64,000 nt of DNA from Lepas anatifera (Eukaryota > Arthropoda > Thecostraca > Lepadidae), in the NCBI GenBank assembly GCA_034440635.1, contig JAOTON010000385.1, forward strand, positions 3,463,001 to 3,527,000. Direction: 5' to 3'. Numbering within the stretch: position 1 is the first letter of the stretch; each line of letters opens with the position of its first letter. Positions 44,213-56,269 of this stretch are shown here, piece by piece. The notes beneath the pieces are model-generated. The model was not told where the DNA came from. It saw only the letters and a program-made list of their open reading frames with translations, and did no database searches. Made by a program: the position numbers and the translations under genes.

Positions 44213-44669
44213 TTAAAGGGAATGTGGCACCTTGGTCGATTCCTGGAATTTATTATAATTAGGGGTACTTTTAGACGAAAATCATGGAAGTGTCCATGAT
44301 TTCTCTGAAAAAATGTAAAATGAGCTTAATATTTCATTTCTGAAATGCTCCCCTAGGGAGAGAAATAAATACCTGCCTGTGGATGATGTCATGATCTGGC
44401 AACCACTATCATATTCAACAGGCTTCAGGGCTTCGATTGACTGATACTCGCCGTGGCGTCAGCATATGTCGTCACACCAACATGCCTGTCAACTGTGGCC
44501 TGCTGCTAAGAGTACATGTAGGATACATTTGAGGTAGTTTTTAGCTTTTCTCTTCGGAAACTTTTAGTTTCAGGGCAAATGTTTTATAGAGTACCGGGTT
44601 TTCCGGAATGTTTTACAACTTGGCTATCTCAGTTAAAATCACGTTATAGAGGTGCCACATTCCCTTTAA
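44213..44669. mobile_element. TTAA-flanked ~450-bp MITE, copy 1
   Basis: TTAA then AGGGAATGTGGCACCTTGG at 44217, and GGTGCCACATTCCCT then TTAA ending 44669: inverted ends with TTAA duplication. It aligns end to end with 48782-49244. Different termini from the AGGTCA-rich family. Non-coding. Confidence 0.9.
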
Positions 44670-44814
44670 AGGATATTGACACCGCACACTGCACTCACAC
44701 CCAACCCATACATCCACCCATGTGCACAGAATGTCTCCTACATCTGTCCTCCCTCAGTCCAACAGGAGGCAGAACGACCACCATCCTCAACACCATACGA
44801 GTAAATTTTATAAT

Positions 44815-44935
44815 CCACCGCGCGACCCCTGCCCACCGAGGCTTGAACTCGGCGTCAGCGGTGCTCAGCGTGCGTGACATTTCTAACCTCTGTGCCCCGC
44901 GGGTAATCATCGCCATCCAACGGATGGCGGCTGCT
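44815..44935 (-). mobile_element. possible tRNA-derived SINE head
   Basis: On the minus strand an A-box-like GGGCACAGAGG and a B-box-like AGTTCAAGCCT lie at tRNA spacing. Only one copy was found and its limits are unclear. Confidence 0.3.
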
Positions 44936-45893
44936 GATTGGTGGAGGCGCGTTTACTTGTATAACGAGAAATTCAGCGGAAATTTCTCCATGAGAATGAT
45001 ATAACTGAAACCATAAGCCAGGAGACGTATTAACATGAGCTTTTTTCAAGTATTTCTAGTTATATTTTTCCCTACATTGGCTTGGTTATCTGCGCCACCA
45101 CCCGATACTCTTTGGTACAGGCGAGACAGCGGCAGAGTCAGCACTGGTCAGCTGGCGGCCGAGTTTGCTGAAGTAGGAGTGTCGCGATGGGTTTCTACTG
45201 AGTGAAAAGGGAGTGGGGTCCGGCCCGAAGGTAACCGAGAGAAAGAGAGGAGAAAGATGCAGGTACATAAAATTAAACGTTAACCGTCGAACGAGTTATA
45301 GAGAGTAAGAACTAATGAGAGCGCTGCCGAATATGTACATACATGCAGATAATATACCAGAAGAAGGAAGCACGTGCTGCCTTGTGCCATGTTGGATAGT
45401 GAAGAGGCACAGGAACTAATTTGGAACTCAAAACATTGCCGATGTTTTAGCGCATTTCACCTTACACGACGCCTAAAATTAAATGGTGGAACCCAAAAGT
45501 TACAGGCAACGGAATGTTTCATGTATAATGAGGGCGCTCTTAATCAATCCACCATACTAATGTGGATTTCTGAAAACCATTGGGGGCGCCCAAATTCGAA
45601 AACTGTCAACTACGACAGCGTTAAGAGAACCATCGTATTATAAACACTGTACAATACACCTCCTTAAATACAGGAAACTATGCTTCATTACCTAATATGA
45701 AAAATAAGAGGTGACTGGGCACTCCGCATCCAGACATAGAAATTCATACACTAGCCCTGTAGGTAATTTCAAAATTTCATTTGGCTAGGCACTGATCATA
45801 TACTTAGAAAATATACTCCTAAAGCATAAAATATTTTGAACAAAATATAGGATAAGTGAGAGCAGAAGGAATAATATATCCACTAGTCAGTTA
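44936..45893. other. intergenic, nothing recognised
   Basis: An 89-codon frame at 45374-45643 is uncharacterised. No other signal. Confidence 0.4.
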
Positions 45894-46702
45894 TACAGGG
45901 TGTTTCAGAAAGAATGATATTTTTTAAATGGTCAGTGAAGTACTAAAATTCCTTCAAATCCGTCCACAAAACACTCATTTTAATGCTAAATTGTTGGACA
46001 TTTTTATATAAATATGTTTCATTTGCATACATGTTTTCTCTCGTCTTAAATGTACTCGGAAAATGGTGCAAGAAACATAATATATGCCCGCTTATATTTG
46101 AGAAAACGGAACTTGCAGCACTCTAAAAGGCTTCAGACACACAAATGGCACGTGAGCATGCACATCAAAAGCAAAAGTCTCAGTAATATTACAAGTTAAA
46201 AGTTTTTGGCTCAAGCTCCGTATAGCTCATTGGTTTACCTTCCATATGAATGACTGGATGCGGCGGACACAGCGCAAAAGACCCCACTGTTCACCGCAGA
46301 ACAAGGGATATGGACCAATTGGGGATTGCTTGCTTGGACCCGAGCTTTCCTAAGCTTGAGAGGTGTTTTTTTAGAATTAATTTCCAGAGGCAATGTGCAT
46401 GTGGACTGAGACGTACCATAGTGACGATATCATGTTTGCAGTGTCATTGGCGTGATACTTGTCACGTGATACGCACGTGATTTCTACGAACATTTTCGAT
46501 GAAGGCAAGATAGACAGTATTTTTCAAGTCATTTTCAAGACTACTTTTTACTAGCAAAAATATCAAAACAGCTATCAAAATACGAATAATCGTAAATGTC
46601 CCAAAATCATCTTCGATTGATATGTAAATCATACCACAGCAACCAATTTATAACCGCATTATGATCAATTCAAAAATATCATTCTTTATGAAACACCCTG
46701 TA
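45894..46702. mobile_element. 805-bp Tc1/mariner-type MITE
   Basis: The body 45896-46700 starts CAGGGTGTTTCAGAAAGAAT and ends ATTCTTTATGAAACACCCTG, inverted repeats of about 30 bp (both continuing into an ATATTTTT stretch). TA flanks both sides (45894-45895, 46701-46702). CAGGGTGTTTC ends with TA duplication are typical of mariner-like non-autonomous elements. No transposase. Confidence 0.9.
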
Positions 46703-47339
46703 GCTTCCACCCAGCGGGAAGACTCATCTGGTGGATGGGTGCCAATAGCGAGAGTAGCTGCAGCATCTACAAACTATAATTAATATGATAGTGAGGTTCC
46801 TGGTCATTTTAAGTTTAGTGCCAGTGAATTTACCTAATCGTACGAGGCAGATTGCGATGTCCCACTTCCGGCTGTTTCTCAAGTATTATTTCCCCACATA
46901 TGCTCCGAAATTTCTTTCCAATGAATTTAAACTGTCGTTTTGTATGAGTTGTCATGATATAAGCGAGGATAGGTGGTAGAAGCAAACGCATTATTGTTTC
47001 AAAGACAGGCCTTGATACTGCACCAGAAATGAGTTATGTTTTTATTTGCATCTGAGGCGCTGTATTTGTCGTTATTTGCATTTGTATTTATTATTGTCTT
47101 TAATTGTTATTTGTTTGTTATTTGTCTGTATTTGTGCCTCATAAATGCCATCATTCAACCCCGTGAATCAATAATAGAAAACAGCATGGGTCTATCCCAC
47201 ACCGATCACGTGACTGAGATTTAGCTTGTTTTTTTAACGGCGTGAGAGTCTATATCATAAGCCATCAAACAGACTTGATTTATGCAGACCACTCAGCGGC
47301 GTTGCAGAGCGTCAATCACAAACTTTGTATTCACAAATC
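46703..47339. other. intergenic, nothing recognised
   Basis: TATTTG-rich segment at 47030-47130. No gene. Confidence 0.4.
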
Positions 47340-47349
47340 AATTTTTTTC

Positions 47350-47785
47350 CAAATCTCAGGTACAGATCTGGACTTCCAAAATATTTAGAAAATCGTAAGC
47401 AACGCGTTATTGTGAAAGGAAAGTATTCTGATTGGGTCCATGTGGGCTCTGGAACTCCGCAAGGCGGAACTATACCTATCGCCTCTACTCTTTGCACTGT
47501 GTGTCAACGATCTTCCAAAAAAATTAAGACTAATTGTCTCTTACTTGCTGACGACATGAGATTTTTTTCACAAAACAAAATTACCACAAAACAAAATAAA
47601 CACAAAACACAAAATTACCTCGCAACACGACACCGAGCTCCTGCAGGAAGGTCTAGCATTTTTGGCTTCATGGTCTGCACTTTGGGAGCTTCAACTTAAT
47701 GCCACCAAATATAAATATTTCACCGTGTCATTGAAACGAAAACCTATTCCAACCACATACAAAATTCAAAATTCTGCTCTAGAAA
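47350..47785 (+). pseudogene. reverse transcriptase fragment of a non-LTR retrotransposon
   Basis: YLENRKQRVIVKGKYSDWV, then VGSGTPQGG, then (one frame over) LSPLLFALCVNDLPKK, then NCLLLADDMRF are RT motifs in order: the SGTPQGG block, the PLLFALCVNDLP block and the catalytic YADD-like LADD. Further along, LLQEGLAFLASWSALWELQL followed by NATKYKYFTV is the post-catalytic thumb-side segment. At least two frame changes make it dead. No endonuclease part is present in the window. Confidence 0.85.
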
Positions 47786-48170
47786 AAGTATGTCCAATTT
47801 GGAGCCTTTTTTTTTTTTTTTGACGGCCCGAAGGCCCTGTATTAGGCTCTGTATACCACCAACATGTTGATCCAAACACAAAGCACCTCCCTCCCATCCC
47901 ACCCCACCCCATATAAACAATTCGGGACATTAGAGTGTGGTTGGATGATAAATGGACGTTTATTGAAGGCCCCTTACCGGCCGCCGGCCGCGGAGGCCCT
48001 TACCGGCCGCCTCCGCGCCGGGGCGAGATCCCCTCCCCTTCGTTCGGCTGTGGGTGCCCGGTTTTTTCCGCTATTCATCACTCGCGCGATTGTATTCCAT
48101 CACCATGTTTCATCACATTTTTATGTGTTTGGTTTTGTTCCAAGTGTACCAGTGTATGAAATACATGTAT

Positions 48171-48172
<2 letters not shown>
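47786..48172. other. intergenic with T-run and GC-rich patch
   Basis: T14 near 47808-47821 is followed by GACGGCCCGAAGGCCC. 47970-48060 is GC-rich (CCGGCCGCCGGCCGCGGAGG). No gene. Confidence 0.4.
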
Positions 48173-48229
<57 letters not shown>

Positions 48230-48419
48230 GGTATATTTTAAGGAATTGGGACTGGTGGGCATTCGGCTGAAAAGGGCACGAATCTGCACCAAAAGGGCAC
48301 TCCAGGAGCATCAAATGACTGGTGAGTGGTGGGCACTGGGCCGTTCAGGGCCGTTCACTAGTGGACATAGCACGGGGACTGGTGGGCAAAATGCCCACCA
48401 CTTTGTAGCAAAATATGCC

Positions 48420-48467
<48 letters not shown>
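48173..48467. mobile_element. 196-bp mariner-type MITE inside a (TA)n microsatellite
   Basis: The body 48227-48422 begins CAGGGTATATTTTAAGG and ends GCAAAATATGCCCTG, inverted ends. It is surrounded by (TA)n, 48173-48226 and 48423-48467, so its TA duplication merges with the microsatellite. The inside has repeated TGGGCA words (GGGCACTGGGCC, GACTGGTGGGCAAAATGCCC). Confidence 0.82.
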
Positions 48468-48469
<2 letters not shown>

Positions 48470-48781
48470 AACACCTGAATCGCATTTTTAGTAAGGCGAA
48501 CAGGGCAAAAGGTCTGATGATTCGGTCCCTTCATGTTGGCCATTCGGAGAATGGAGCGAGACAGATGTTGAAACTCCAATAAATTTTAGTCAGCTCGCAA
48601 GGTAAATTGTGTTTGTAAGTTTGTTGACCCTTCGTTTTTACTTGAAATTGTAAGTTGTATGTGACCTGTTTTCCCTGCTCATGTTTTATAATTCCTGACT
48701 TGAGCTTCTAATGGGGTATGGCCATGTTGCTCGTATAGCACTAATAAACACAAAATTAGTGTCTAGAATTACTTTACGCTG
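48468..48781. other. intergenic, nothing recognised
   Basis: No gene or repeat was recognised. Confidence 0.45.
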
Positions 48782-49244
48782 AAAGGGAATGTGGCACCTT
48801 GGCCGAATCCAAGAGATTTAGGTTTAATTAGGGGTATTTTTGGCCGAAAATCATGAGAACGTCCATAATTTCTCTGAAAAATGTGTAATGAGCTCAATAT
48901 TTTGATTTTTAAAGTGTTCATCTAGGATGAAAGATAAGCCTCTGCTTGTGGATGACGTCATGATCTGGCAACTACAACCAAGCTTATATCAAATAAGCTT
49001 CAAGGGCTTCAATTGGCTGGTTACTCCCCGTGACGTCAGCGCTGTCTTCACACCAACAGCTGGCAGCTGTGGTCGCCTGGCTGGGGTACATTTGGGGTAT
49101 ATTTCAGGTAGGTTTTTTAGCTTTTCCCCACAGAAATTTTGAGTTTCAACACAAATGATATATTGAGTACCGAGTTTTCCGACATGCTTTATAACTTGGC
49201 TATCTCAGTAAAAGTCACGTTATAAGGGTGCGACATTCCCTTTA
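48782..49244. mobile_element. TTAA-type ~450-bp MITE, copy 2
   Basis: AAAGGGAATGTGGCACCTTGG-type start and CGACATTCCCTTTAA end, homologous to 44213-44669. The left flanking TTAA is lost (GCTGAAAGGG). It carries two perfect TGACGTCA palindromes at 48953 and 49031, which are TGATGTCA and TGGCGTCA in the other copy. Confidence 0.85.
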
Positions 49245-49603
49245 ATACGAAAGCAATTTAAGTTGACAAGGTGTATACTGATCTGTCTCCTCCAACCCTG
49301 GATGTAAAAACACTTAGATTATAAATTCGGGCACAGCCCGAATATATAGTCCCTTGACTATTAGAATCCCTTATAGATGATATCCCTTATATCATCAGAA
49401 TCAGGTAGGTAAAATCACAAATTCCCAGCCATAGTGTAGCCAGATCTCTTAACATAGCATAGTCAGAGTGAAAGTGACTTGCCATGCTTACTATGATGTT
49501 TAGTTTTCAAACTGTAAGATAATTCAGAGAGTCTTCCTTAGTGGAGACTTCTGAGAGAACTCATCTAACTAAATGACACTACAATGCGCAGTGTGAGTTC
49601 ATT
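49245..49603. other. intergenic, nothing recognised
   Basis: No feature apart from short repeated ATCCCTTATA words at 49365-49395. Confidence 0.4.
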
Positions 49604-50608
49604 TCACCAGCGCCCCACCGAGGGGTCCGGTGCCACCTTCGACCCACCTGGGACCATTGATGGCCTAAGCGATGGAAATCTGCAAAGTGCTTGTAAAGGT
49701 CATGTGAATTCGGTATGATTTTACTTAGCATGTTTAATCGTTTAGGTCAGTGGTTTGACCTAAAGACGTCAGGTTGGGTCAAGATTGGCTATTTCCACTA
49801 GAATATTCAATGCTTAAGAAACCTTGGCATAGCTCTCATGCCATTAGAGCTATTGAGATCTGGTAAATTAAATTTGATAGAAAAAGGCCAGGGCTTTTTC
49901 TGCTTTGTGGAAGATAATGACCTCCCGCCAATGGTCTGACCTCCAGAGGGCACCTCTTGACCAAACATGAGCTGAAGTCACGAATGGTCAGAAAATGATC
50001 TTGCCGTACATCAAATGAAAGCCAGTAACGAGACATACACAATGATGTGTACTTAACACGCAAGCTTGATTAGGTCAAAATCATTCGTCAATATACTGTT
50101 TTGATCTCTGGTGATCTATGATGACCCCAGATAGGCCAGAGGGAAAATATCGCCCCTGGAATCCTTCAAAGGGTGGCGAAAAATGGTTTTCTGAGAAATC
50201 TTAGCATTTGCAAGCATTTTTGTGACTTTTAGATCGTTAGACTGCTTTTTCCTATGTTTTTCCAGTGGGAGAGGTCACCTTGTGACCTGACCTCAGGTTA
50301 CCAAATATAAAAATCCCGGATATTCATTTTGTAGACCCTGGAGGGGTCCTCAAGTGTAGGAAGTTTCAAATTGATCGACTCAGAAATGTAGCTCTTATAG
50401 AGCTCAAAAGTTGAGGTGAGGTGACCTTGGTTGACCTCGCCTGGTGACCTGACCTTGGCTGACCCGGGGTACAAAATTTCAGGGATGGTAGAAAAATGAT
50501 GCGGTGAGAGGTAGATCGCTCAACCACGGAGCTGCGCCTCTTCGTTTTTCTGTTATTCCGAAAAAAACATAGAGGGGGCCATCGATGCCCTCCGTGGGGC
50601 GAGGTTAA
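49604..50608 (+). mobile_element. TTAA-family element D
   Basis: Aligns with element C (19196-20278) throughout: GCACCTTCG/GCCACCTTCG start, GCCATTAGAGCTATTGAG, CCTCCCGCCAATGG, GTAGACCCTGGAGGGGTC. The right end CCGTGGGGCGAGG+TTAA (50605-50608) is intact, the left TTAA is degraded. TGACCT/AGGTCA words are frequent (50276-50480). Confidence 0.8.
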
Positions 50609-50699
50609 TGTGGTAAAATACCAATTCTGCATGATATCACACAAATACTGCCAATGGAATCTGCGAGTTTTTCCTGGCGAATAGGTTTTTCTCAGGTTG

Positions 50700-52561
50700 C
50701 ACTGAAAGAAAAAATGACACCCAGCCCTAAGATGACCCTAAAATATAGCGAATGGACATCCTTTTTTGGTGGACTGATAACCATTTTTGGGTATTAGATC
50801 CCGTAATTTGGCGTCAATAACCTTTAGCCAGGTTCATTTCTGAAAGTAACGCGACTCCTCATTTTAAACACCATTTCTGACACCACTTTCTGGCGTCAAA
50901 ACAACACACACATGGGGAGTTACTACATCATTAAGCGTGTCAGGCATTGTAATGGAGGTATCCCGACCACCAAATGAGGAATTTGACTCTTTTCGCGAGG
51001 TGTCGGTAGGGTGTCTGACTCTTTCAAGAAATGTGTCCGACTCCTTTCGTAGGGTGTATGAAGCGTGTCAAGAAGGCGTCTGACTCTCTGCACTTAGCTT
51101 GCGAGTGATCACGATACTTTTGTAGAGAATTGTGCCCTTCATTGGAGAGTCTGACTCTTCTGTGACGTCACAGCACGTGCTATTTCCGTTTTTGTTGCTA
51201 AAAAAGGTACAAACCCGCCTCATTTTGCGTGCAGAAGCAATGGGAGCAGGGTAAGGTAAGTGAAGATACAATGCATTGTATCGTTTTATCTATCTAGCAT
51301 AATTCTGGAGATTTCAGGGGGCTGGTACACGCCCCCGTCAAAGTGAAGTGGCTCAGACCCCACTCAATGCGCGTGTTAAGGCTGCAGCAATCGGCTATTG
51401 GTTTTGGCTGCAGTCATACGTCGAAAACTCACAGCTTCTATTCCCTGTAATTATTCACGTCCTTTGCCCCTTTATGTTGCATTTGACCTCCATGCCTCTT
51501 CAGAACCCCGTGTCATTATGTACCATGTGTTATACGAGCCCCACATGCGAACATTTACGATGCGTTTCCAGAACTTGATCTAACCAATTCCATTCTTTCC
51601 AGGGCGTAGGCTGAACCTTTTTGTAATATTTAACGTTGAACACCAGCAAGATGTTTTTTTTCTTCCATATCTGTGTAAACAACCTGAACGTGCTGTCTTT
51701 GCCAAACATTTTCCAAATCATGAGCAAGATATTCCACTCAACATTGTGAGTACCTCATATCGTAGCTGTTGAAAAGGCATAAGATAATTCAGTGACTACG
51801 TGCGGGAGTGTTCTGAGTCACTAGTTCGAGAGACTTATAAGTCTCTTGATCCCATGGTGCCGAAAATGATGTAGAAGCTAGTGAGAGCGCTGTGCATTTT
51901 GTCACTACGTGTGTCTCATGATAATGCAATGGCTTTTCCAGAGAGTCCACGTGCCTATATACGAATATGGTGACTGCAGAATAACTCAGAAAACCTTGGT
52001 ATGGGTGCAGCATTTCGGCATCCATGTGTAAAATTATTGCTGATAGAATGTGTGCCGTGGTTGAAAACATGTTCGGTGATTGTGTGTTAAACTGGTGAAT
52101 AATATAAATACAGACATGCTCATCCACCATTACTTTTTACGACCGACGGGGTGGCGAAAGGGGTCGCAAGAAAAAGGACGCTAAAATACGGGGTCACAAG
52201 TGAGGAGTCAATCTACAATTACGCCATAAGACGGCATCAATACATGTGTATTGACACCCTAAGTTAGAGTAATTCGCAAGAAATACACCGCAAATCAGTG
52301 TCAGGTACCCTTGAAAAGGTGGTCAAGAAAGGAGTCAGATGGGTGTGGTGACTCCTTTTGATGGGTGTCTTAACTCATCTTGGTTGGAGTCAACTCTTCA
52401 CCCAATCGTACAAAAACTCTCGAATATGGTGTCTGACCCTGTATTGACACCGGACTCGGGGGTAGTGACGCTACTTGGCGAGTTTGGCTAAACTCCCCTC
52501 CAGTGGGGACTTTTTGACGGTATCACCAAATGGCGAAAAGGTGTCATTTTTTCTATCAGTG
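50700..52561. mobile_element. DNA transposon with CACTG termini
   Basis: CACTGAAAGAAAAAATGACACC at 50700 and its inverse GGTGTCATTTTTTCTATCAGTG ending 52561 are about 22-bp inverted repeats. Repeated GTGTCNGACTC words fill the interior. No transposase frame was recognised and no target duplication is obvious. CACTG ends are compatible with EnSpm/CACTA- or Chapaev-like elements. A TTAA-family end (51302-51379) lies inside. Confidence 0.75.
51302..51379 (-). mobile_element. solo TTAA-family terminus
   Basis: CGCCCCCGTCAAAGTG, then GTGGCTCAGACCCC and CTCAATGCGCGTG+TTAA match the right end of element A (6528-6587). No partner end was found to the left. Confidence 0.75.
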
Positions 52562-52876
52562 TACGCACATTTTTAAGAATGCTAATGCCTCTATTCACCT
52601 CACCAAGACATCTGTTTCCAACCAGGTATTTCGGACTGCTTCATCGTCCAACACAGCTCCCTCTGTGCGGGAGGTGGGGCAGCCGGCAGGCACGGACCAG
52701 TAGGACATTTCGTCTGAGAGCCGGGCAGGTGAGAGGCGTTTGTCAACACTGTAATCTCGGCGGTACTTATCGCGGCGGTCGTGGCTATGCCGCCCCTCCT
52801 GCCTGCAGCCGCGCCAATATTGAAACATATGGCAGCTCCCGGCGGCGGCCAACTGCGACCGATAACGCCGCCAGGG

Positions 52877-52907
<31 letters not shown>

Positions 52908-53057
52908 AGATCACTCAATTATTCTCATGACATGTCAATCATTTTTAGGATAAATTTGAGTGGTTTTTCAATGTAACTTAATCAATATCTAGGTATATAT
53001 CATTTCCGATAAGGATTTTACAATAAGAGCCAATCATGGTAGGACACATACCTACAT
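52562..53057. other. intergenic with GC-rich block and (GA)n
   Basis: 52660-52880 is GC-rich and ends in (GA)n at 52878-52910. Frames on both strands have no domain. Confidence 0.4.
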
Positions 53058-53569
53058 TAGGGAGAGTGGGGAGAACTGGGACATTAAACAAGCGGCAAGT
53101 TTAAACAATTATATAAATTTAGTTAGGCGTTTCTGGTAGATTGTATAAGCATCACATAGTAGATGAAACATTTAGTTATGGTTGTATGTGTCTTTTTAGG
53201 GCGTAAACAGAGTAGAATTGTGCAAAATTAAGTTTTTGTGGAAGTCTATGGTTAGTGAGAACTGGGACAGTCGCAGGAGGACTGGGACAATGGGTGTTCA
53301 GAAGTGGGACACATAGGGGAGAGATGGGACAACTGAAGAAACATGTCTAAATCTTATAAAGCGTAGCATCTATACGACACATTTTGAAAATAAGCTGTCG
53401 AGGCTATGATTGATTGTCTGCGCGATATACTTGGAAAACATATTCTTTATTATACACACATTTGAAAACCTTCTTTTTGTTGCGGTGATGTATCACACGG
53501 GACGTTGTTATATGGATCTGTTAATTATCCAGGTTTGCATGTAGGATAGGGTAGGTACATAGTATATAC

Positions 53570-54766
53570 GTGTTGGCTAGGGGCAGATCCAGGAATTTCC
53601 CAAGGGAAGGCGAACCCGTACAGGGGCCCGGCCTCCTCGAAAGAAGCCCGAATAGCTGTGGGGGCCCGATTGTGCAAATTATAATTTTTTAATAAGAAAC
53701 GTACACATGAAAATGTATCGGCGATCAAGAAAATGTCAACCTCCGTTTTGGGGGTAAACAATTAGAAGAACTGTAGTTGCCCCCAAATTATGAACTGGCT
53801 CTAAAATCGCTCAGGTGCACTCATCATTGGACTGGATCTCCACAAATCCAGGGACTGGGCAAATTTCGACTAGGATCACTGATCAGGACCATCTTAGCTC
53901 CCATACAATATTCTATGGCCTGCGTGAATTAAAGAGTTTAAGATACTATACCAACTACTCCCAAACCGGGCCCAAAAATTACAGCTACAAAGGGCCGAGA
54001 CCAAAGCAAACTCACAAGCAAGGCTGGGGCCGACAGTAGCCACAGAAGACCCAGGTAGACCACGGGGAGGCATGAATGCTGGAAATAGGAGACTGGCTTC
54101 GCCACAATATGTCTGAGGTTATCGTGAGGGGCCCGGTCCTGGACACATAGGTCCCCAGTGAACCACAGGCGCCCCGGAAGCATTTCCGGGGGCCCAAATA
54201 GCCACAGGAGGTCTGGGTGAACCGCAGGGAGCCAGGCTGTGGTCACAAAGAGCCCGGGTGGATTACAGGGGGAATTCTCTGCAACGGATGTGAATAGGGG
54301 TCCGGCTTCGGTAGCAGTGGGCCCGGGATAACTCTGAGGGGCCCGGTCGCAGACTCAGAGCTTCCAAGTGGACTGCAAGGGGCCTGGATGCATGTTAGGG
54401 TGCCCGGATAGCCACATGAGGCCCGGGTTAAGCGCAGGGGCCTGGCTGCAGCTACCGGGGCCCGGGTGAAATACAGGGGAATGCTCTGCAACGGGTGATA
54501 ATAGGGTCTCGGCTTCGGTAGTGGGCCCGGGATAATTCTGAAGGGCCCGGTCCCAGACTCAGTAAGTGGATTACAAGCTCGGTTACACTCAATTTGGGTG
54601 GCATTTGGAAGGCAATTTGCGGGGCAATGGTACAGACGCAGCCGCCGCCCCCTCCTGCGGGAGGGGGGCGGCTGCAGGGGGCGTTTCTTTCCTGTGCTTG
54701 AGGTAGGCCCAAGGGGGAGGCAATCGTCCCATCGTCCCCCCACTTGGATTCGCCCCTGGTGTTGGC
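53570..54766. mobile_element. 1.18-kb hAT-type element with 8-bp TSD
   Basis: The body 53578-54758 starts TAGGGGCAGATCCAGG and ends CTTGGATTCGCCCCTG, inverted. GTGTTGGC is repeated exactly at 53570-53577 and 54759-54766. It contains a 209-bp tandem array. Non-coding. Confidence 0.92.
54040..54590. repeat. 209-bp tandem repeat, about 2.6 units
   Basis: The block GGCTTCGGTAGCAGTGGGCC, then CGGGATAACTCTGAGGGGCC recurs at about 54093, 54302 and 54511, each 209 bp apart. GCCCGG words are over-represented. Confidence 0.8.
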
Positions 54767-55369
54767 ATGGGTGAAATGTCGCATTTTTTATAGTAAGTTC
54801 GTCATATTGAACTTACGGTCTTTATTCTGATCTCGATTTATAAACCACGATCAGACAGGAAAAACAAGCTCATGACCAGAATCACTCTATAAAAAATCCG
54901 ACACAACGATATTTCCATCAAAATACAAATATATAGGTACAATCAGTCAAAGTACGGTACAAGGAGAAGTGGGACAGCAAGGGAGAAGTGGGACAACTTG
55001 TCCCAGTTCTCCTGAGCCTGTCATTTTTTCTGAATTGCGATGTCAGTAAAATTAAAACCCCTTTCGTTATTCAAAGCTGGTACAGGTCGATGGAGAATAC
55101 GACACCAGCTTTAGTGGAACCAAAAAGCCAACTTTTCGGTTGCATATTTAGCAGATAATCCACTCAAGAAAAAGGAAAAAATTAACTTTTTAAGGAACAC
55201 TCACCTCTCGCTTCCAGCATCTACCGGAAAAGGAATTTGACACCCTAGCGATGTGCAGCGGCACATATAGTACGAGAATCAGCAAAAAATTATACTTTTG
55301 GCTTACTCCTAGATTCAATAATGGCTGTGTCCCACTTCTCCTGCGTCCCATGTCTCCCCACTCTCCCTA

Positions 55370-56269
55370 TTTATCGCAGAGACTAGGAACTGTGGAACTG
55401 GAGCCTACACAAGTAATTGGGCAATAATCTAAGTGAATGGTGGTAATTTTTTACTATCTTACCATCGTTATTATAATATTAAGAATGCATTCAATATTAA
55501 GTAAGTGCTGTGTAAGTTAGGGTGCTACAAATTTCTTCCTGATTAAACAAATCTACTAACGATGGTCACAAAATGTTTTTGCTAATAAAAGCATTCAAAA
55601 TACTTTATACATCAGATTGTGTGCAAAGACGCATCCATCTCAATCTGTCTGAGGCAGAGCCGGCCACCCGGCGTCGCGCCACCTTTTCACGCCGCGCTAC
55701 TCTGCCCATAGGCGGATCCAGAGGAGACAACGGGTGGGGGCAATTCCTCCCCCTCCCAATCGATCCTCGGCGCCTCTTAAATCAGCATGGTGTCTCTCTG
55801 AAAAGGCCGACGGCGCCCCTGATATTGTGCTCTCCTCAGGATGTGATTTTGCGCCCACCTTATAGGTTTTGCCCTCCAAAAGTGGTGGCACCCCAGTCCC
55901 TCGCCCACGTGTCCCCTCCTCCCCCGGCCAGTAATCCCCGATCCGTCTATGACTGTCAAACCTGGCACCGCCACAGCGGCTTGGCCCGCATTCCTCAATG
56001 GTGTCATGCCTGGCGTAAAGCTGCCGGGCCTTTTGAGGTGGTCAAGTGAGGGGTCTGAAACATGGCAGAAATGTCCTGCCTATAACTTGATAGTTCACTC
56101 ACTTAATGTCAAAATTCCGGGAGACTTTGCCCACCGATATCTTCACGAAATAAGTTGTCGGTCCTCTCTCAGGAGCAGCGCGGCCTCTTAGCCACGGCGC
56201 CTGTCCCTTAACATTGGAATTTCTGTATGGGCTTGAAATGAGCGAGCATAGTTCACAATTCCGTCGCAT
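55370..56269. other. intergenic with a GGCGGATCC-type MITE piece
   Basis: CATAGGCGGATCCAGAGG (55707) and CCGATCCGTCTATG (ending 55951) are opposed MITE-like ends about 245 bp apart, but the flanks do not match as a target duplication. Confidence 0.5.

Larger units (their letters stand above)
53058..55369. mobile_element. Tc1/mariner-type element split by a nested hAT-type element
   Basis: TA|GGGAGAGTGGGGAGAACTGG at 53058 and TGTCTCCCCACTCTCCC|TA ending 55369 are inverted ends with TA duplication. Internal GAGAAGTGGGACA-type repeats occur near both ends (53270-53335, 54965-55015). Without the insertion it is about 1.1 kb. No transposase frame was recognised. Confidence 0.85.

Noticed and set aside
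55707..55951. MITE with 8-bp target duplication
   Set aside because: Ends are opposed (CATAGGCGGATC / GATCCGTCTATG), but the flanking 8-mers do not match, so it is kept only as a MITE-like piece.
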